Shown one piece after another: positions 60,130 to 64,000 of a DNA stretch of 64,000 bases (the stretch's first letter is position 1; every line of letters begins with the position of its first letter). The stretch comes from DASUPK01 sp963843085 (GTDB lineage: Bacteria > Actinomycetota > Thermoleophilia > Solirubrobacterales > 70-9). The notes below the pieces were generated by a model. The model was not told the DNA's origin. It ran no database searches and worked only from the letters and a program-made list of their open reading frames with translations. The translations under genes and the position numbers were made by a program. The stretch spans positions 620,001 through 684,000 of the forward strand of contig CAWJJG010000011.1 in NCBI GenBank assembly GCA_963843085.1, read 5' to 3'.

Positions 60130-60681
60130 ATGAAGATCGCTGTGTTGGGCAAGGGCAACGTCGGCGGGGGCCTGGCGGACCTCTGGGAGAAAGCCGGCCA
60201 TCAGCTGACCCGGATCGGCAAGGAGGGAGGCGACGTCTCCGATGCGGAGGCTGTGCTGATCGCCGTGCCCGGCGGCGCCGTCGCGGACGCCCTGGACAGC
60301 GTGCAGGGCATCGAGGGGAAGGTCGTGATCGACGCGACCAACCTGGTCGGGACGGAGCCCCCCGCCGGATTCGCCTCCAATGCCGAGTTCATCAAGTCGA
60401 AGACGAACGGGCCCACGGCGAAGAGCTTCAACATCAACTTCGCCAGGATCTACGACCAGATCGGAGAGGCGAGCAAGCCACCCGGGAACTTCTGGTGCGG
60501 TGACGAGGAGGCCGCCGAGGTCACGGAGCAGCTCAACCGTGACGCCGGCTTCGATCCGATCTGTGCCGGCGGCCTGGAGAACGCCTCACAGCAGGAGGCG
60601 ATCATCGGCTTCATCTTCGCGATCAACCAGGCCGGGATGGGCCCCTACTTCTATCGGGCGGCCCCGCCGGGTGAGCTCTGA
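60130..60681 (+). CDS. NAD(P)-binding protein of the F420:NADP oxidoreductase type
   Basis: 183 aa. KIAVLGKGNVGGGLADLWEKAGHQLTRIGK is the Rossmann motif with a GxGxxG. AEAVLIAVPGGAVADALD and VVIDATNLVGTEPPAGFASNAEFI follow the F420-dependent NADP reductase family pattern. The middle and end (NFWCGDEEAAEVTEQLNRDAGFDPICAGGLENA) also match. It may move hydride between F420 and NADP, but cannot be separated from related NAD(P)-binding reductases by eye. A GGAGGGCGGAG ribosome binding site precedes the ATG. Confidence 0.82.
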   Translation: MKIAVLGKGNVGGGLADLWEKAGHQLTRIGKEGGDVSDAEAVLIAVPGGAVADALDSVQGIEGKVVIDATNLVGTEPPAGFASNAEFIKSKTNGPTAKSFNINFARIYDQIGEASKPPGNFWCGDEEAAEVTEQLNRDAGFDPICAGGLENASQQEAIIGFIFAINQAGMGPYFYRAAPPGEL

Positions 60682-60690
60682 GAGCTCGCG

Positions 60691-61611
60691 TCAGGCTCGC
60701 CAGCGCTTCGACAGCCGGCTCGTGAACTTCTTGGGCTTGTCGGCGTAGATCCGCTCGCCGAGCGAGATCGAGGCGAACTGAAGCTCGCCGCGGCGCTGGT
60801 CGATTTCCTGGAGCAGGTGGCGCTGGTCCGACGGGCTGGCGAAGGCGCCCCGGCGGCGCTGCACCTCTTCCCTGAGTAGAGCCAGGTCGTGGTCATCGCC
60901 GAGGTGATCGGAGAGGTCGTGGGCGTGATCGGCGAGCGCGCCGATCATCGGGCGGTCGGCCTCGCGGATCAGCCGCAGCTGGTAGGTGAGGTCCTTGACC
61001 CGCTTGCGCAACTCGTGCAGGTTGGTGACGCTCGCGTCCTCCTCGACGGCGCGGAGCCTCTTGCGGCCGCGCCGGTAGCTCCGGTGGATCCCGGGGGCGA
61101 TGATCCCCCAGCCGTCGCCGTCCAGCTTCAGCTCGTCGAGGCTCGACCGGCAGGCGATCAGCTCGGCGGCCGCCCCGGCCATCGTGTGCTCGATGGTGCC
61201 ATCGTCGTGGGCGGCGCGGTTCTCGGCGTCAAGCTCCTCGCGCAGGTCCTCGGACCGCTTGCGGGCCGCGCCTCCGACGCGCTCGCGAAGACCGTCCAGG
61301 GACTCGACCAGGATCTCGGCGTCGCGGTGGGCGCTCAGCCTCCGGGCCACGTCGCGGTAGTGGTCGTTCTCACGCCTCCACTCGTCCTTGCCGATGGCGT
61401 CGCGAACGAGACGAAGCGCCGAGCGGATCTTCTTCATGTCCTTGCGGGCCTCGTGGATCGCATCGGCCGGCTCATTGCCGGCCTCGCCGCGGAGCTGCGC
61501 GACCGCGTCATCGACCTGCGTCTTCAACACCCGACGAATGCCGGGGCCGACCGGCTCGCCCTCCAGCAGGCGATAGGCCGTCGAGTCGGCGGCGTCGAGA
61601 GCTGCGGTCAT
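60691..61611 (-). CDS. CHAD-domain protein
   Basis: 306 aa. Conserved basic and His-containing helices: AIHEARKDMKKIRSALRLVRDAIG, the second half NLHELRKRVKDLTYQLRLIREADR, and LSDHLGDDHDLALL, the three marks of the CHAD domain. CHAD binds polyphosphate through such positive helices. Here CHAD stands alone, with the CYTH protein encoded next to it on the same strand, whereas many bacteria have both in one chain. A perfect palindrome CCCATATGGG (61641-61650) lies in its upstream region. Confidence 0.9.
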   Translation of the reverse strand: MTAALDAADSTAYRLLEGEPVGPGIRRVLKTQVDDAVAQLRGEAGNEPADAIHEARKDMKKIRSALRLVRDAIGKDEWRRENDHYRDVARRLSAHRDAEILVESLDGLRERVGGAARKRSEDLREELDAENRAAHDDGTIEHTMAGAAAELIACRSSLDELKLDGDGWGIIAPGIHRSYRRGRKRLRAVEEDASVTNLHELRKRVKDLTYQLRLIREADRPMIGALADHAHDLSDHLGDDHDLALLREEVQRRRGAFASPSDQRHLLQEIDQRRGELQFASISLGERIYADKPKKFTSRLSKRWRA

Positions 61612-61729
61612 GTCGCGCGTGGTCGCATGTCGACCTACTGCCCATATGGGTGCGGATCCAGCGGCCGCAGATGTAAAAACGCGGTTACCCGAGGGTGCTG
61701 CGCAGCGAAGCGAGCAGCAACCCGATTAG

Positions 61730-62203
61730 CTAGTGAGAGAGGAACCGGGCAGACGGAGCGCCCGCGGTGGCCAGGGTCTCGTTCAGGTAGCGATGATCGC
61801 CCGTGACCTCCTCGCCGAGCCAGCCGGGCGGCTCGAACGCCTTCGCCTCCTCCTCGGAGGGAAACTCGATCTCGGCGACCACGAGGCCCTCGAGATCGCC
61901 GCCGTAGACATCGATCTCGATCTCCAGGCCGGCGTGCGGGATGACGTGGCGGCGCTTGCGAAGCCGCCGCCCCTCGGTCAGCGCCCAGAGCTCGTCGAAG
62001 CTCGAGCGATCCAGGTCGATCTCAGCCTCCTGGCGCGACAGCCCGGACCCGCGTTTCGCGGTGAGCATCAGCCGATCGCCCTTGCGGCGGACCCGAACCT
62101 CGCCCTCGGAGCCGATCGCCAGGTAGCCCTGATGGATCTCATCGCCATCGGCCCCGCCGAGATCCGGCGGTACGGGCACCAGGAACTTGCGCTCGACCTC
62201 CAT
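61730..62203 (-). CDS. CYTH-domain protein (triphosphate tunnel metalloenzyme family)
   Basis: 157 aa from the ATG at 62203. MEVERKFLV is the EXEXK-type signature at the start; the acidic and basic residues lining the tunnel are visible in GEVRVRRKGDRLMLTAKRGSG, LEIEIDVYGGDLEGLVVAEIEF and YLNETLATAG. It probably hydrolyses triphosphates or polyphosphate. TACGGT lies 6 bases upstream, favouring this start over the ATG seven codons earlier. Confidence 0.92.
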   Translation of the reverse strand: MEVERKFLVPVPPDLGGADGDEIHQGYLAIGSEGEVRVRRKGDRLMLTAKRGSGLSRQEAEIDLDRSSFDELWALTEGRRLRKRRHVIPHAGLEIEIDVYGGDLEGLVVAEIEFPSEEEAKAFEPPGWLGEEVTGDHRYLNETLATAGAPSARFLSH

Positions 62204-62209
62204 GTCGAC

Positions 62210-62219
62210 ACCGTAGACT
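62210..62219. promoter_or_regulatory. Overlapping divergent -10 boxes for CYTH and the TPP riboswitch
   Basis: TACGGT on the minus strand (62215-62210) and TAGACT on the plus strand (62214-62219) share their central TA. The first fits the CYTH leaderless start (6-nt spacer); the second would start the riboswitch RNA near 62226. Confidence 0.45.
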
Positions 62220-62235
62220 CGCATCTGAACCCGAC

Positions 62236-62326
62236 AGGGGGGCTCGCGGGATGGGCGGGCTGAGATAGCGGTAACGATTCCTCCGCTGACCCTTTGAACC
62301 TGTGCGGTAATGCGCGCGGAGGGAGC
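62236..62326 (+). ncRNA. TPP riboswitch (THI element)
   Basis: The conserved parts of the thiamine-pyrophosphate aptamer are all readable in order: GGGGGGCTC near 62237-62245, the GGGCTGAGATAGCGG core (62257-62271), TGAACCTG (62295-62302), GCGGTAATGCGC (62304-62315) and the closing GGAGGGA (62318-62324). The last element is also the ribosome binding site of the ATG at 62327, so ligand binding should block translation. Expected effect: off when TPP is high. Confidence 0.95.
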
Positions 62327-63127
62327 ATGCTGACGAGAGCTCGCGAAGGCACCCAGGATGCGGTCCGTGAAGGCCGTCAGGTCCATGTGAGCGGACTCGC
62401 CCATTCCTTCGGCGAGCTGCGGGTCATCGACCGGCTCGACGTCGAGGTCGAGCCCGGCGAGGTGGTCGGGATCGTCGGTCCGTCGGGCTGCGGGAAGACC
62501 ACGCTGCTCGAGCTGCTGGCGGGCCTGCGCGAGCCCGACGCGGGCTCCATCTCGGTCGGCGGGCGCACCGATCCCGCCGAGAGGCTCGGGGGCTGCGCCT
62601 ACATGCCCCAGCGCGACCTGCTCCTCCCCTGGCTTTCGGCCGTCGACAACGCCGCGCTCGCCCTGCGGCTCGCCGGTGCCTCCAAGGCCGAGGCACGCGC
62701 CGAGTCGGGCGGTCATTTCGAGCGACTGGGCCTCTCCGGCTTCGAGCAGACGCGACCCGGAGAGCTGTCGGGCGGCATGCGCCAGCGCGTCGCCTTCCTG
62801 CGCACGCTGATGGCCGGGCGCCCGGTTCTGCTGCTCGACGAGCCGTTCGCGTCGCTCGACGCGATCACCCGCGCCGAGATGCAGTCCTGGCTGGCGAGCG
62901 TGCTGGGCCCCGACTTCCACACGGTCGTGCTCGTCACCCACGACGTGGAGGAGGCGCTCTATCTCTCGGACCGGGTGCTCGTCCTGACCCCGAGGCCGGC
63001 GTCGGTGGCGGACCGGATCGAGATCGAGGCGCCGCGAGCCGCCGACCGGGCCGCCGCGGTGACCTCTCCGGAGTTCGCCGAGCTCAAGGAGCGGGCGCTG
63101 CGCAGCCTGGCGGAGGCTGCGCGATGA
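62327..63127 (+). CDS. ABC transporter ATPase, thiamine-precursor uptake type
   Basis: 266 aa. Walker A GPSGCGKTTLLELL, Q-loop YMPQRDLLLPW, signature LSGGMRQRVAFLRTLM, Walker B VLLLDEPFASLDAITR, switch His in LVTHDVEEALYLSDR. This is the nitrate/sulfonate/taurine (Ssu/Tau/Thi) subgroup. The TPP riboswitch in front shows it is for thiamine or a precursor. It overlaps the permease gene as ATGA. Confidence 0.94.
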   Translation: MLTRAREGTQDAVREGRQVHVSGLAHSFGELRVIDRLDVEVEPGEVVGIVGPSGCGKTTLLELLAGLREPDAGSISVGGRTDPAERLGGCAYMPQRDLLLPWLSAVDNAALALRLAGASKAEARAESGGHFERLGLSGFEQTRPGELSGGMRQRVAFLRTLMAGRPVLLLDEPFASLDAITRAEMQSWLASVLGPDFHTVVLVTHDVEEALYLSDRVLVLTPRPASVADRIEIEAPRAADRAAAVTSPEFAELKERALRSLAEAAR

Positions 63128-63906
63128 GGGCCGCCGCGCGCTACCTGGCCCCCGTCGCGGTGATCCTGATCCTCCTCGGAGCCTGGGAGCTGGCGGCCCA
63201 GTGGGACTGGATCTCGAACGCGCTCAACATCGAGGACTTCCTGGTGCCGGCGCCTAGCGACATCGCCACGTCGCTGTGGCGCGACCGGTCGCTGCTCGCC
63301 GACGATTCCTGGGTCACGCTCCGGGAGGTGCTGCTCGGCTTCCTCTGCGCCCTGGTGGCGGGGCTCGCGTTCGCCGTGATCCTCCACCTGTCCGAGGTGC
63401 TGCGCCGCGCCTTCTACCCCCTGCTGGTCGCCTCGCAGACGATCCCGCCCGTCGCGATCGCCCCGATCCTGATCGTCTGGTTCGGCTTCGGCCTTGGGCC
63501 GAAGGTCCTGCTGATCGCGCTCGTCTGCTTCTTCCCGGTCACCGTGAACACGCTCGACGGCCTGCGCTCCGTCGATCCGCAGCTGATCACGATGATGCGG
63601 ACCCTGGGAGCGAGCCGAGGCCAGATCCTCACCCGGGTCGAGCTCCCCTCCGCCCTGCCGTTCTTCTTCAGTGGCACGAAGATCGCAATCGCCGTCGCGG
63701 TGATCGGCGCCGTCTTCGCGGAATGGGCGGGCGCCGGGTCGGGGCTCGGCCATCAGATCCTGATCGCGTCGAGCAGCCTGTTGACGGCCCGGATGTTCGC
63801 CGCAATCACGCTGCTGTCGGTGATGGCGATCCTGCTCTTCGCGATCGTCGCGCTGGTCGAGCGGAAGGTGGTCACCTGGGATGCTCGAGGGGTGACCCGG
63901 ACATGA
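63124..63906 (+). CDS. ABC transporter permease, thiamine-precursor uptake type
   Basis: 260 aa. About six membrane helices: 8-25, 68-90, 98-120, 125-145, 188-208 and 222-245. The EAA loop is TLGASRGQILTRVELPSALPFFFSG, where it contacts the ATPase. The pattern of the BPD permease group used by the Ssu, Tau and ThiX type importers. It is translationally coupled on both sides (ATGA overlaps). Confidence 0.94.
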   Translation: MRAAARYLAPVAVILILLGAWELAAQWDWISNALNIEDFLVPAPSDIATSLWRDRSLLADDSWVTLREVLLGFLCALVAGLAFAVILHLSEVLRRAFYPLLVASQTIPPVAIAPILIVWFGFGLGPKVLLIALVCFFPVTVNTLDGLRSVDPQLITMMRTLGASRGQILTRVELPSALPFFFSGTKIAIAVAVIGAVFAEWAGAGSGLGHQILIASSSLLTARMFAAITLLSVMAILLFAIVALVERKVVTWDARGVTRT

Positions 63907-64000
63907 CCGGCCGGACCCGTCTCGCCGCCCTGATCGCCGCCGCTGCGCTCGCGCTGGGCCTGGCCGCCTGCGGCGGAGGGAACGAGCCCTCCCAGGGCTC
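63903..64000 (+). CDS. Substrate-binding lipoprotein of the riboswitch-controlled transporter (cut by window edge)
   Basis: The first 32 codons only. MTGRTRLAALIAAAALALGLAAC is a lipoprotein signal with lipobox LAAC (Cys23), followed by a Gly-rich linker. The context (riboswitch, ATPase, permease, coupled by ATGA) shows that it is the solute-binding protein, probably an NMT1/THI5-like (ThiY-type) pyrimidine binder; the rest is outside the window. Confidence 0.85.
   Translation, partial: MTGRTRLAALIAAAALALGLAACGGGNEPSQG

Overview
ORGANISM. Uniformly GC-rich DNA with many GTG and TTG starts, a CarD–DisA–RadA cluster, ClpC, an F420/NADP reductase-like protein, SCP/CAP secreted proteins and many class III cyclase and MerR domains points to an actinobacterium. 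The overall gene content most resembles the Thermoleophilia (Solirubrobacterales/Gaiellales); this placement is inference, because no rRNA is present. The window looks like an ordinary chromosomal segment. I see no tRNA, rRNA, insertion sequence, prophage, CRISPR array or compositional island.

LAYOUT. 1-5200 (minus strand): kup (cut by the window edge), ispD, carD, disA and radA, i.e. K+ uptake, isoprenoid synthesis, stable-RNA transcription control and the c-di-AMP synthase with its RadA partner. 5200-16000: a membrane GGDEF protein, an aldo/keto reductase, oligoendopeptidase F, clpC, a secreted CAP protein, lysS and greA. 16000-26600: an alpha/beta hydrolase, dusB, coaX, a GST-like protein, folK-folB, an epoxide-hydrolase-like gene, folP, a lipoprotein, ftsH, hpt and tilS. 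26600-38300: two more secreted CAP proteins, a MerR-cyclase fusion, a nucleoside phosphorylase between two small phasin-like proteins, an 811-aa three-domain cell-wall hydrolase, a nitrilase, a Sir2 deacylase and a fused 3-hydroxyacyl-CoA dehydrogenase/enoyl-CoA hydratase. 38300-46300: a GNAT protein, PadR, an MFS exporter, an ExoD-like protein, an acyl-CoA dehydrogenase and a MacB-like ABC exporter. 46300-56500: small proteins, a peroxiredoxin, a Ca2+/H+ antiporter, an NDH-2-like flavoprotein, a lipoprotein, a 1182-aa cyclase/STAND ATPase, and EVE and DUF2203 proteins. 56500-62200: PPK2, a MoxR/VWA pair, an F420-type reductase, and CHAD and CYTH proteins. 62230-64000: a TPP riboswitch followed by a thiamine-precursor-type ABC transporter, cut by the window edge.

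HOW THE PARTS CONNECT. (i) Nucleotide signalling is dense: c-di-AMP (DisA, with kup as a plausible target), c-di-GMP (GGDEF) and two class III cyclases of different architecture. (ii) Two beta-oxidation genes about 4.5 kb apart carry near-identical palindromes upstream, suggesting one shared fatty-acid repressor. (iii) PPK2, CHAD and CYTH lie within 6 kb, suggesting polyphosphate metabolism. (iv) Four secreted proteins likely act at the cell surface (three CAP proteins and the three-domain hydrolase).

MAIN SEQUENCE-LEVEL DISCOVERY. At least 20 genes, nearly all first in their transcription unit, have a TANNNT hexamer ending exactly 6-8 nt before the start codon and no convincing Shine-Dalgarno. 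This is the signature of leaderless transcription, and it fixes several start codons. Other points worth a look are a three-copy palindromic repeat, a conserved terminator-like sequence behind greA and sir2, an apparent ATT start for carD, coding sequence that continues in frame after the stop of the cell-wall hydrolase, and three convergent gene pairs whose stop codons share one CTAG.
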